Assembly (NCBI RefSeq): GCF_000818195.1
Contig: NZ_JTHL01000001.1
Location: 7,575,476-7,639,475, forward strand
Length of the DNA: 64,000 bases
From: Streptomyces sp. 150FB
Lineage (GTDB): Bacteria > Actinomycetota > Actinomycetes > Streptomycetales > Streptomycetaceae
Direction of reading: 5' to 3'
The first letter of the stretch is position 1, and the number at the start of each line of letters is the position of its first letter. The notes under the pieces are model-generated. The model did not search any database, was not told the DNA's origin, and saw only the letters and a program-made list of their open reading frames with translations. Positions 34,750-44,700 of the stretch are shown here, piece after piece. The position numbers were made by a program, and so were the translations under genes.

Positions 34750-35496
34750 ATGAGCTACACGCTGCACCGAGGCGATGCCCTGACCGCCCTGAAGTCACTC
34801 CCGGACGAGAGCGTCCAGGCGGTGATCACTGACCCGCCGTACAACTCCGGGGGCCGTACCAGCTCCGATCGAACCGGCCGCACCGCACGTGCCAAGTACG
34901 TCACGAGCAACTCGGCGCACGACCTCGCCAACTTCCCGGGAGAGAACCGCGACCAGCGCTCCTACCGCTCCTGGCTCACCGAACTGCTCACCGAGGCGTA
35001 CCGGGCCTCGACCGAGCACGCGGTCGCGATGGTCTTCACCGACTGGCGACAGGAGCCGACTACCTCCGACGCACTGCAGATGGCGGGGTGGACCTGGAGC
35101 GGCACGATTCCGTGGATCAAGCCGTCCAGCCGGCCCCGCAAGGGCGGACCGAAGCAGGACGCGGAGTTCATCGTCTGGGGCGTCAAGGGCTCCCTCGACA
35201 ACACCCGCGACCTCTACCTGCCGGGCCACTACATCGCCTCCCAGCCCCGCAAGGGCCGGGTTCACATCACCCAGAAGCCAGTCGAGGTCATGCAGCAGCT
35301 CGTCCAGGTCTGCCCCGAGGGCGGCACCGTCCTCGACCCGTTCACCGGCAGCGGCTCCACGGGCGTTGCGGCCCTGCGCGAGGGACGCCGCTTCATGGGC
35401 GTCGAGCTGTCCGCGCACTACGCCGACGTCGCCGAGGAGCGGCTGCGAGCCGAACTGACGAAGGACAACTTCGAGCTGGCCGGACCGGAGGCATGA
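34750..35496 (+). CDS. Beta-class DNA methyltransferase (N4-cytosine or N6-adenine)
   Basis: A 248-aa enzyme. DPPYNSGG (motif IV, about residues 28-35) precedes the S-adenosylmethionine motif I DPFTGSGSTG (about residues 197-206), the beta order of amino-methyltransferases. QKPVEVMQQLV lies just before motif I. No restriction endonuclease gene is adjacent, so it is an orphan that probably protects the element from host restriction on entry or marks it. ATG 34750 is used; GAGAGG lies eight bases upstream. It is divergent to the transfer operon across a shared regulatory region. Confidence 0.85.
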   Translation: MSYTLHRGDALTALKSLPDESVQAVITDPPYNSGGRTSSDRTGRTARAKYVTSNSAHDLANFPGENRDQRSYRSWLTELLTEAYRASTEHAVAMVFTDWRQEPTTSDALQMAGWTWSGTIPWIKPSSRPRKGGPKQDAEFIVWGVKGSLDNTRDLYLPGHYIASQPRKGRVHITQKPVEVMQQLVQVCPEGGTVLDPFTGSGSTGVAALREGRRFMGVELSAHYADVAEERLRAELTKDNFELAGPEA

Positions 35497-35541
35497 GCGT
35501 GAGAACGGAGAGAGCCCGGGGCCGACGGGCCGCAGACGCCA

Positions 35542-35585
35542 AAGGGCGGCTGGCGCATCGAATAACCGATGCGCCAGCCGCCCTT
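35542..35585 (+). terminator. Strong hairpin after the methyltransferase
   Basis: A perfect 19-bp stem (35542-35560 with 35567-35585) closes a 6-base AATAAC loop 45 bases past the methyltransferase stop. It has no T tract, but its stability fits a Streptomyces terminator. Confidence 0.75.
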
Positions 35586-35831
35586 CTCGTTGCGTCAGGC
35601 CGCTCTACCTTCTTGACCGGGCTGATCGAGCCATTCGTAGGGTTGGGTCACCCAAGGGCGCTGGGTGTGGCTTTCAGGCCGCTGCCGTCTCGTGGCAATC
35701 GAGGCTTTGCCGCTCAGCGCCCCACGACGACTCGGCCGCCGATTAGGAAGTGCGAACAAGTCGCTGTGTAGAGCAATGCCGGCAAGGTCGTCCGTGGCAC
35801 GAAGAGTACGAACACGCACGTCAGGAGTGCG

Positions 35832-37009
35832 ATAAGCCGGATATGGGCGGGGATCGACGTCGGCAAGGGCCACCATCACGGCCTTGCCCTGGACGCGGAC
35901 GGCAAGACACTGCTGTCGCGGCGGGTCGCCAATGACGAACCCGAGCTGCTGAAGCTGGTCGGGGATGTCCTGGACCTGGCCGACGGGGCGTGAGGTCACC
36001 TGGGCGACCGATATGACCAGTGGGGAACCCGTGTTGCTGCTGGCCTTGCTGGTCAGCCACGGCCAAGAGGTCCTTTACATGCCCGGCCGGCTGGTGAACC
36101 GGGCGTCCGACGGCTACCGCGGCGAGGGCAAGACGGACGCCCGCGATGCCTACGTGATCGCCGACCAGGCCCGGGTGCGCCGCGACCTGCGGCCCACCCG
36201 GCCCGGTGACGAGGCAGCCATCGAGCTGAAGCTGCTGACCGGGCGCCGGTCTGACCTGGTCGAGGACCGCACCCGCGTCGTGAACCGCCTGCGCGGCACT
36301 TTGCTGAGCATGTTCCCGGCCCTGGAGCGGGCCTTGGACGTGACTAACGCCGGCCCCCTCAAGCTGCTGACGGGCTACCAGACCCCGGCTGTGATCCGCC
36401 GGGCCGGCGTCGCCCGGCTGACAAAGTGGCTGGCCAACCGCAAGGTCCGCAGTGCCAAGGACCTGGCCGAAGTGGCGGTCGAGGCCGCCGCGCGCCAGCA
36501 CACCGCCGTGCCTGGGGAGAAGACCATCGCGAAGCTGGTCCATACGCTGGCTGAGGAGGTGATGGCCCTCAACGCGCATACTTCCGAGTTGGACAAGCTC
36601 ATCGAGGGCCGGTTTCGCGAGCACGAACTCGCCGACATCGGTGCGACTCTCGGTGCCGAGTTCCTCGCCGCCGTCGGCGGCGACCTGGACGAGTTCGACT
36701 CGCCGGATGCCTTGGCGGCCTTCGCCGGCGTCGCCCCAGCTCCTCGCGACTCGGGCAAGGTCAGCGGCAACCTCCACCGGCCGGTCACCTACCACCGCAG
36801 ACTCCAGCGCGTCTTTTACACCTCCGCGCTCGTCAGCGTCCGCTACGACCCGAACTCACGGCAGTTCTACGACCGAAACGCGCGCGGAAGGGAAGAGGCA
36901 CGTCCAGGCCGTGCTCGCCCTCGCCCGCCGACGTGTCAACGTCATCTGGGCCCTGATCCGCGACCGACGGTGCTACGAAGTGACACCGCCGATGGCTACG
37001 GCCGCTTGA
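35832..37009 (+). pseudogene. IS110-family transposase, inactivated
   Basis: The RuvC-like DEDD domain (IWAGIDVGKGHHHGLALD...KTDARDAYVIADQAR) and the C-terminal transposase_20 region (DLDEFDSPDALAAFAGVAPAPRDSGK) identify an IS110 transposase of about 390 aa. Three lesions are visible. The expected ATG is ATA at 35832, behind AGGAG. An extra G in the GGGG run at 35985-35988 shifts the frame and exposes TGA at 35991. An extra C at 36879 shifts it again before RAEGKRHVQAVLALARRRVNVIWALI. Terminal ends could not be placed. It is a dead copy. Confidence 0.85.
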
Positions 37010-37017
37010 CGACAGCA

Positions 37018-37260
37018 TTAGGAAGCCTCGAACGCCCGCCGGATGAGCGACGCCGCCTTCTCCAGGCCGGCTGTCGAGACAAGGCGCACCTCCAGGCACG
37101 CCCCCGGTCCCTAGGTGGCCGAGGCCGCGCATATCACGGGTGCCCCCCTCCAGCTCGACCGTGTCCGGATCGAGTCTGAGGTAGACCAGGATTGCCCCGT
37201 GCTTCGGGCGGAAGATCACCGACGCCACATTCACCAGCCACGGTCCGTAGTGTCCAAGCC
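37018..37260 (-). pseudogene. 3' fragment of a DUF5655-like gene
   Basis: The segments LGHYGPWLVNVASVIFRPKHGAILVYLRLDPDTVEL and RGLGHLGTG, then in another frame CLEVRLVSTAGLEKAASLIRRAFEAS before TAA at 37018-37020, look like the end of a DUF5655-type domain often fused to DUF262 restriction proteins. The 5' part is missing and one frameshift is present. It abuts the dead IS110 copy, whose insertion or associated deletion may have removed the rest. Confidence 0.55.
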
Positions 37261-37332
37261 GGAGGCCCACGGCCGTCCCGATGCGCCGGACGGCCCGCGC
37301 GCGGGAGCCGCCCACGCATAGAGTGTGCCGTT

Positions 37333-37896
37333 GTGCCAATTCCTAAAATTTGTCCAAGCTGCGGCGAGACTGATGGCTCCTGCATCACGCTTACGCCGCT
37401 GCTCGATCGGCTCGAGGCTGTCGTCGGATGCTTCGCTCATCTCTGGTTCGATGTCCGCAACCGTGAGCCGTACGCGAGCCGGGAGGAGTGGCTCGCCGCC
37501 CTCGACGAGTTTGCTCCCACGGCGGGCGGCGAGCCGGTGAAGGCAACCGGGACTCTGCGAACACTGGAGCTGCGGGAGACCGGGCGAACCATGGAGATGC
37601 CCGATGGGCCCATGGAGTACCCCGGCGGCGAGCACTTCGCCCTCGACATCCACGAGTACATCGGGCCTGTAGCCATCTGCCAGGACTGTATGCAGCCCCT
37701 TGGTAAACATGTCTTCGCTGCCGGAGCGGGCTACTGCTGGCAGCACTTCTCCCAGCAGTGCAACCTGATCGATTGCCCGAACCTCCACGAGTTCCCGAGT
37801 GACGCCGACGTGCTCAAGATCGAGCCGAGCGGTCAGGCGTGGGTGACCATCAAGGACCGGTACCCGTTGATCCCCATCGACGACGAGGAGGAGTAG
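37333..37896 (+). CDS. Hypothetical protein with cysteine motifs
   Basis: A 187-aa protein starting at GTG 37333. The N-terminal PKICPSCGETDGSC and later CQDC, CWQHFSQQCNLIDC could hold one or two zinc ions. The centre is acidic (MEMPDGPMEYPGGEHFALDIHEYIGPVAICQDC). No known family. It lies between the dead IS110 region and a lipoprotein gene, and its upstream region is the broken DUF5655-like fragment. Confidence 0.6.
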   Translation: MPIPKICPSCGETDGSCITLTPLLDRLEAVVGCFAHLWFDVRNREPYASREEWLAALDEFAPTAGGEPVKATGTLRTLELRETGRTMEMPDGPMEYPGGEHFALDIHEYIGPVAICQDCMQPLGKHVFAAGAGYCWQHFSQQCNLIDCPNLHEFPSDADVLKIEPSGQAWVTIKDRYPLIPIDDEEE

Positions 37897-38056
37897 GCGC
37901 ACGGCCTGAGGCCCGATTCAGCCCCTGCGTATCTCGGTCGTGCGGACGCCCGTTGTGGCCGCAGGCGCCGTCCGGTCGCGTCTAGAAGATCGCACCATGT
38001 GCTGTCGAGTTACGAGCTAGCATTCGAACACCCTCCAGTCGACAGGAGCGTTCCGC

Positions 38057-38482
38057 ATGGGTGCAGCAAGGTACGTCCTGCCGGGGCTGGTGCTCTTGGG
38101 TCTGGCGGTGACGGGGTGTGCGTCGAGTGATCAGTCGCAGTCTTCGGCAGACGCCTCCGAGCGTCCGTGCACTTCCTCTCTGTGCAAGTCGTACGAAGCA
38201 GGTTTCGCGGTCGGCGACAAGGCGCTTACATCCCGCGAAGAGGTCGGCCTCTCCCCAGACCAACAGGACAGCCTGCCGCAGAGCGACGGGTCTGCCCAAG
38301 GAGCCATCAAGGCGGATATGGCCGTGGCCGACATCCTGTGTGATCGGAAGGCCGACGACTACATGGACACCAATCTGGCTGCTGACACCCCCGAGCATCG
38401 AGAAGCATTCGCCACCGGCTGCATGGATGGAGCGACGCCGCTCCTCAGTGGCAAGCCGAACCGGTACCTGTACGACGACTAG
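38057..38482 (+). CDS. Small exported lipoprotein
   Basis: A 141-aa precursor with a signal sequence ending in a lipobox (VLLGLAVTGCASS, Cys about residue 21). The mature part is acidic with four cysteines (PCTSSLCKSYEAGF, ADILCDRK, ATGCMDG) that may form disulfides. AGGAG precedes the ATG by nine bases. Function unknown; it is a free-standing gene. Confidence 0.75.
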   Translation: MGAARYVLPGLVLLGLAVTGCASSDQSQSSADASERPCTSSLCKSYEAGFAVGDKALTSREEVGLSPDQQDSLPQSDGSAQGAIKADMAVADILCDRKADDYMDTNLAADTPEHREAFATGCMDGATPLLSGKPNRYLYDD

Positions 38483-38854
38483 AAGATCACTGAAAGTCTC
38501 GGGTTTCTGGCCCCGCGGATGGTGACGTGGGGCCAGACTGCTGTGTGTGCAGGGGGAATAGGTCGGGGCGAACGTCGGGCCGGATGTGTGGGAGAGCTGC
38601 CGGGAACTGATTCCGGGTGGGGAGTGTGTTCGCGTTCCTGGCCGAGTACCGTGAGCGGTCGCTGCCGCCAGAGATGTTCGCCGCCGGTCTCGGGCAGGCC
38701 GCCTGAACCACTCGGTCCATTCGAAAGGAAGAGTGGCACCGGTTCCGGTCGGCTCGGCGACTTTGCCGTGTCGACGACCATTTCGGAGGCATCGCCTGCA
38801 TGACTGCGGGCGGGGCCGACCAAACCACTGTCAGACGTGCCCGTTAGGGCCCAC
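38483..38854. other. Remnant-rich gap before the ISL3 fragment
   Basis: Contains only short protein-like snatches, for example VFAFLAEYRERSLPPEMFAA near 38625-38700, ending in a stop and lacking any start. These look like debris of unidentified genes. Confidence 0.35.
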
Positions 38855-39240
38855 GTCACGCCAGCCGCCTCCTGCTCACCGCCCCCGAGAACCTGCGCCC
38901 GACGGAGACGGCCCTGCTGGAGAAGATCGCCGCGGCCTGCCCGGAGATGACCGCACTCGCCGATCTTGTGCGCGGCTTCGCCACCCTGCTGAAGCCTGCC
39001 AAGGACAACGACGTGAAGCTCACCGAGTGGATCACAGCAGCCCGTGCCGTCGACCTGCCCCACCTGTGCAGTTTCACCACCGGCCTCGAGATCGACCGTG
39101 CAGCCGTCGATGCCGGCCTCACCACCCCGCACTACAACGGCCGCACCGAAGGCGTCAACACACGGACCAAGAGGACCATGAGACAGATCCACAGACGCGC
39201 CGGATTCGCCCTCCTCCGCCACCGCATCCTCCTCCAGTGA
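38855..39240 (+). pseudogene. 3' remnant of an ISL3-family transposase
   Basis: HASRLLLTAPENLRPTETALLEKIAAACPE followed by TALADLVRGFATLLKPAKD...GLTTPHYNGRTEGVNTRTKRTMRQIHRRAGFALLRHRILL is the C-terminal part of an ISL3 transposase, including the last catalytic Glu in GRTEGVN. The first two thirds are missing. It lies 137 bases beyond the end of the large defence operon and marks its left boundary. Confidence 0.8.
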
Positions 39241-39377
39241 TCACCACAGAATGCAACCACCGATTACGGGACAGAGCCAAGAAAAAGACACCCCCGCATC
39301 ACGCGATGCAGAGCCCTGTAGGACAGTCATGAGGCACAACCTTTGCGCCTCCCGCCGGACAGGGCCTACGTCTTTCA

Positions 39378-41702
39378 CTATCGGGAGATATAGGGGCTCG
39401 GGGCCCCGTGCCAGCTGATGCGGAGGGTGTCTCGGGCGCGGGTGGCGGCGACGAAGAGGAGGGAGCGGGCCTTGCGTTCCTCGCGGGCGTAGCGTTGGGG
39501 ATCGGATTCGCGGTAGCGGTCGATGACTGCGGTGCGGGGGATGACACCGTCGCGGGCGCCGACGATGGCGAGCTTCTGGTATTCGAGGCCCTTGAAGCGG
39601 TGCATGGTGCCGACGTGGACTTCGCCGTCGCCCTTGACGCCGTCCTTGGTGAGTTCGGCTACGGTGATGCCGGCCTCGGTGGCGAGGTAGTACATGACCT
39701 GGTTGACGGAGTCGCGGTCGGCGACGCAGACGGCGATGTTGCCGCGGGGGTCGCGGCGCGGGTTGTTGCCGTCGCCAGAGGTGAGTTCCTCGCGCCAGGC
39801 GTGGAGAGTGGCGGCGAGTTGGGTGAGTTCATCGTCCCAGGTTTCGCAGGGGGCGAGTTCGGGGACGGGGCCGCGAAGGACGGACCGGTAGCCGGCAAGG
39901 GTGTCGGTGCCGTCGTCGAGGTCGTCGTAGGAGGGGGCGTTGCCCGTGCCGTCGACGACCTGCATCGCGCGGGCGAGGATCTCCTTGGTGGTGCGGTAGC
40001 TGAGGGTGAGGCGGGAGGAGCGGCCCCGAATGTTGACACCGACGGTGCCGAGAGTGACCTGCTGGTCGTAGATGCGCTGATAGGTGTCGCCGGCGATGAA
40101 CATGTCGTCGGGGCCGGGGGCGACCATGGCGCGGAGCATTTTCCAGTGAGCGGGGCGCAGATCCTGGGCCTCATCGACGACGACGTGCTGGTAGCGGTGG
40201 GCGATGTAGCGCATGCCGGAACTGTCGTCGCGGTGGATGAGGTCCTTGCCGCCGACCTCGTCTTTACGGTCCTGCCTGGCCTTGATCTTGGCAGCGCGTT
40301 CCATCTCGAAGCGGGCCGCACGTTCGGCTGCCTGGCCCCACGTTTCGCGGTTCTCCTTGTCGAGGCGGGCGGTGAACTGCTCGAGGATCTTCCAGATCTG
40401 GGCGCGTTCGGGGCGGCTGACGGACCGGCCGCGGCCTGCGCGGCGGGCGTCGAAGTACGCCTTGCGGTTGCCGAGCGACTGGCCGAGGATCACCTGCTCC
40501 CATTCCTCGTAGAGGAACTCGGGCTCCCAGCGCTTCCCGTCGAGTTCGAACAGGAGGCGCTGGAGGATGCCGATCGCGACGCTGTCGTAGATGCGCTGCT
40601 TGCCGGTGCCGCTGAGTGAGTTTTCGTTGAGGACGCGGGCCGCGAGCTTGTCGATGTTGGTGATTTCGACGCGGGCGACGAGGTCGGGTTCGAGGAGGGA
40701 GGAGAGGCGGGCGCGGAGGTCGACTGTGAGGTTGGTGGTGAAGGTGGTGAGCAGGATGGGCTTGTTGTGGCCGGGAGGGAGCTGCTGGGCCAGGTGCTTG
40801 ACCCGATGGAGGGCGACGATCGTCTTGCCCGTTCCGGGGCCGCCGGAGACCCGGGCGGGACCGTTGTAACGGCGGTCGACGAGCTTGGCCTGGGCAGGGT
40901 GGAGGAAGACCTTCCAGGCCCGGAAGTCGCCTTCCTCCAATACAACACGGAGGTCGTCGTCGATGGTGGTGACGGTGGTGCGGGCCAGCGCCGCGCCGAG
41001 GTCGTCACGTTCGGTGTCGGCGAGTTCGACCTCGACGGGGGCCGTGATCTCGCGCCGAACCTCGTCGATGGACATCCCGGCGGCCAAGCCGTAGAGGATG
41101 TCCTTGGTCAGGAGTGGGGCGCCGGAGACCAGCTGGTCGAGCTCGCCGCTCTCGGTAACGGCGAGTGCGAGCTCGATGAGCTGTGCCGCGACGCCGAGCG
41201 ACCGCAGGTCCTCGCCGGTGATCCCGGAGAGGAGCGGTGCGGCGGGCTCTACGGCGACCGACTCGTGAACCTCCGGGGGCGGCGCCGGCTGCTGGAGCTC
41301 GGCCTCGGGCGTCAGGTCGACCGGGGTGAGGGTGACGCCGGCGCGCTGCAGCACGCTCTGCCCGACGACGGACAGGTCGACGAACTCAATCTCACCGGTG
41401 ACGCGGTTGATCGCGACGGAGAGTTCTTCGTAGACGTGCTTGCGGTGGCGTACCGCGACGACGAGCCACCGCTCCTGGCCCTGCTCGTCCACGCCGGCCT
41501 TTGCGAGGAGAGCCCGGTAGGACTGGTCGATCTTCGCGCGGAAGACCCGTCCGTCGCCCTTTAGGGGCTTGAGGTCGAGGCCGGGATGGTCGGGGTTCTG
41601 CCGGAATCGGTGGCAGAAGTCGTAGAACTTTCCCTTGACCGAGCGGTCGAGCTTGTACAGCTCGTGTTCGGCCTTCTCGTACAGGCTGAGCCGGGCGGTC
41701 AT
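39378..41702 (-). CDS. UvrD-family helicase with RelE-like N-terminal domain
   Basis: A 774-aa protein. Residues 1-95 (LSLYEKAEHELYKLDRSVKGKFYDFCHRFRQNP...DQSYRALLAKAG...WLVVAVRHRKHVYEEL) match the RelE/ParE fold. The rest is a superfamily 1 helicase: Walker A VSGGPGTGKTIVALHR (about residue 285), VVVDEAQDL (about 505), YRTTKEI, TMHRFKGLEYQKLAIVGA and LFVAATRARDTL near the end. The ATG overlaps the stop of the giant helicase gene (ATGA), so it is the last gene of the operon. The open frame further upstream to 42788 is a shadow. It probably unwinds foreign DNA, with the RelE-like domain as a possible RNA- or ribosome-binding module. Confidence 0.85.
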   Translation of the reverse strand: MTARLSLYEKAEHELYKLDRSVKGKFYDFCHRFRQNPDHPGLDLKPLKGDGRVFRAKIDQSYRALLAKAGVDEQGQERWLVVAVRHRKHVYEELSVAINRVTGEIEFVDLSVVGQSVLQRAGVTLTPVDLTPEAELQQPAPPPEVHESVAVEPAAPLLSGITGEDLRSLGVAAQLIELALAVTESGELDQLVSGAPLLTKDILYGLAAGMSIDEVRREITAPVEVELADTERDDLGAALARTTVTTIDDDLRVVLEEGDFRAWKVFLHPAQAKLVDRRYNGPARVSGGPGTGKTIVALHRVKHLAQQLPPGHNKPILLTTFTTNLTVDLRARLSSLLEPDLVARVEITNIDKLAARVLNENSLSGTGKQRIYDSVAIGILQRLLFELDGKRWEPEFLYEEWEQVILGQSLGNRKAYFDARRAGRGRSVSRPERAQIWKILEQFTARLDKENRETWGQAAERAARFEMERAAKIKARQDRKDEVGGKDLIHRDDSSGMRYIAHRYQHVVVDEAQDLRPAHWKMLRAMVAPGPDDMFIAGDTYQRIYDQQVTLGTVGVNIRGRSSRLTLSYRTTKEILARAMQVVDGTGNAPSYDDLDDGTDTLAGYRSVLRGPVPELAPCETWDDELTQLAATLHAWREELTSGDGNNPRRDPRGNIAVCVADRDSVNQVMYYLATEAGITVAELTKDGVKGDGEVHVGTMHRFKGLEYQKLAIVGARDGVIPRTAVIDRYRESDPQRYAREERKARSLLFVAATRARDTLRISWHGAPSPYISR

Positions 41703-44700
41703 CAGGAGTTGGAGCCTTCCGTGTCGGGGAGGAGCGTCAGGAGGGTGTCGAGGTGGTCGAGCCAGTCGGTGGCGGTACGTACGGTCCAGCCGTCGGCGGC
41801 GTAGGCCTCGTCGCGTTTGCGGCGCTCTTCTTCGGCTTGTGATCCGTGTGTGTCCGGCGCCACGACGGCGATCTTGATTTGGGAGTCGTCCCAGGCGAAG
41901 TCCGTCGGCCAGCCGCGTTCGCCCAGTTCGTAGCCGAATACAGGGGCCTTCTTGCCCTTGGCGGCGATCTTCTTGGCCAGCCGGGTGAGGTCGGATTCCG
42001 GTTCGTCCTCTTCCAGGAGCTCGAGGATGTCCTCGTCCCAGGTCCGGTCCCGCAGGACGCTGGCGACCATCTTCTCCAGGGAGGTCTCTTCCGTCGATTC
42101 GGCGTCGGCCGCATCGGCGAGTACCGCGGTGCGGCTGTCCGCCACCGAACTCACCTCGTCGGCAGCCGGGTTCCGCTGGACGATCAGCGATTCGAGTTCG
42201 CCGATGCCGCCGCCGATGGTGAGGACCTCTACCGGGTAGTCGGCGGCCTGGCTGCTCGCGAGCTGGATGCCGTCGCCGCCGGCGAAGGCCAGGAACTGCA
42301 GCAGGTTCGACCAGTACAGCCAGGCCCGCCACATCAGCTTGTGTTCGGTGGTGCCCAGGTTCTCGGTGCGGTCGTCGAGTACGGCGATGGCGCTCCACCC
42401 CGGCTCCTGGCCGGAGGCGTCCACGGTGTAGATCAGCGGCAGCCCGCTTTCGTCCACGGCGTGCAGGACGAGGATCTCTCCGTCGCCTTCCCCGGCTTCC
42501 GGACCCGGCTCCTGACCACGGCCGAGGGCGGTGAGAGCGGCCTGTACGGCTTCGCGTGCCTGGCCCCGGTCGGCCTGCTGTACGAGTGGCTCCGGCGTGC
42601 TCATCAACCCGCCGACCAGCGCCTTGGCCCGCCGCCCCCATGCGGTACGGGAGGGCTGGCGCAGGTAGGCGAGGAGCGTGTCGATGGGGTTGGCGAACAC
42701 AGCGGCCGAGTAGTGGGCGCGGTCGCCGCCCAGCTCCTCGTACCACTCCTTGGCGGTGTCCTGGCCGATGCGCCGATAAGGCGGCCACACCGGCTGCGCC
42801 TTGGCGGCGTCGCCCTTTTCGAAGAGCTCCAGGTCGTCCCAGGTGATCTGGAAGACGATGTGCCCGTCGGCCCGCAGCTGGTTGCGCTTGGTGCAGTCGG
42901 GCGCGATCCGATTGTGCTTGCGGCTCGCGTGGTACCTGTGGCCGTCGAGGTAGACGGTGACGAGTCGGCGGGGGCCGTCGGTGGATTCAAAGGTGAAGTC
43001 GGTGCGGGTGTGCTCCATGCTGCGCTGAGCGGTGAGCCGCCAGCCGGTCGAGCGTACGGACCCGGTCTCGGCGGCCTCTCCCGTACTGGCCGTGGGACCG
43101 GTGAAGCGGAGGTATCCGCTGTTCGTTCCACTTTCGTCGAGTGCGGCGTCGTCCTGGTTCTCGCTCCACTTGCGCAGGGCGGCCAGGAAGCGGGCCTCCA
43201 GGTCGGACTCGACCTGCTTGTCCAGGCCGATCAGTTCGGTGGACGCCACCTTGGTGACCGCCCACCCATCGAGGGGGTTCCCGTCGGCGTCGCGCAGCGG
43301 CTCGCCGTTCTCGTCGACTGGGCCGAGGAGGTCGCCGAGGATCTCCAAGGCATCGTGGCGTGAGACGACGTCCTGGTGGCGTTCCTCGGTGTAGCGGTGC
43401 AGGCATCGGTGGCAGGCCCGCAGGCCCTCGTCCTGACAGGGGCATTCGAGGAGCGCAGCACGAGCCTTGAGGAGCATTTCCTTGAAGTCGCCGGGGTCGG
43501 TCAGCCGGTCCAGATATCCGGTGCCGCCGGGGAGCCGGTCGAAGAGCACCAAGAAGTGGCGCTTCTCGCCGGTGGCCTGGTCGGGCATCCGGGCCAGCGT
43601 GGTGTCCAGGTGCGCGGGGTCGCCGCCGAACTGCCGGTCGACGCCGAGCCGCAGTGCGGCCTTGAAGGAGTAGATCTTCTCCTCGACGAGCACGGTGGCC
43701 GCCGGCAGGAGCACCCGCAGCGCCTCGGTGTTCAGCTGGTGGGCGAGGAGCACCGGCTGCTGGGGCACGGTAGCGGCCTTCTTCCCACGCCGCAGCGGGC
43801 ACCACGGCTGGTGGTGCTTGACCTTCGGGTTGTGGGCGGCCGAGGAGTCCAAGGCGTCGATGGCGTGGTCGAAGACCGGCTTGCCATCGGCGGTCGCCGC
43901 CCCGCACGCGGTGCACACGTGGAACGGGGCCATGCGGACATCCTGCCCGGCGAGCTCGTCCTCGGTCTGGCTGTCGAAACGCATCGGGCCGACGTTGATG
44001 CGGCGGATTACCGCCTTGCGGCAGTAGTCGACGCCGAAGGTGTGGTGGGCGTGCCGCCAGGACGCGCCATGCTTGATTTCCTCCCGGGGGATGTCCACCG
44101 CGTCGATGACGGTGTAGTAGCGCTGTTCCCGGTCGTCCTTGTCGTCGCCGATACGGGCGTCCTCGCGCTTGTCGCGGGAGGTGACGGTCGTGGGCTCGAT
44201 GACCTGGTGCAGGCAGGAACCGTCGTCCGCGATCCCGGCGCTGCCGCAGCGCGGGCATGGCGAGCGGTCGTCCTTGGCGTCCTCGGTACGGACGTAGCCG
44301 CACTCCTGGCAGAAACGCCAGGCCTTCCAGTCCGGCTGAGAGGGGCTGCCGATGTCGATGCCGGTGATCTCGTGTTTGTAGCCGTTGACGTAGAACGTGT
44401 TGCCGGGAGCGAGTTCGGACAGGGCGTAGCGCCGGGGCCGGTCGTAGGAGCGGATCTTGGAATCGAAGCGGTCCCGGCCGGTGTTCGGATCCATACCGTC
44501 GACCCAGTACAGCGTCGCGTTGAGGGTGGTGACGGAGTCGATGAGCGCGTAGTTAGGCAGCAGTCCGAGATCACACAGGGCCTGCTGGGCGGTGATGAGC
44601 CCGAGCTTGCTCAAGCGCTTGCCGAGCGCCCGGTGTTCGGCGTCGAGTTCGGCCTTACGGTCGCGCTGCTCGTCCTCGGTGTCGTGGAGTTCGTCGCGGG

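Noticed and set aside
41703..42788. 362-residue N-terminal extension of the UvrD helicase
   Set aside because: The extension is Arg/Pro/His-rich shadow of the giant helicase; ATG 41702 overlaps its stop and begins the RelE-like domain.
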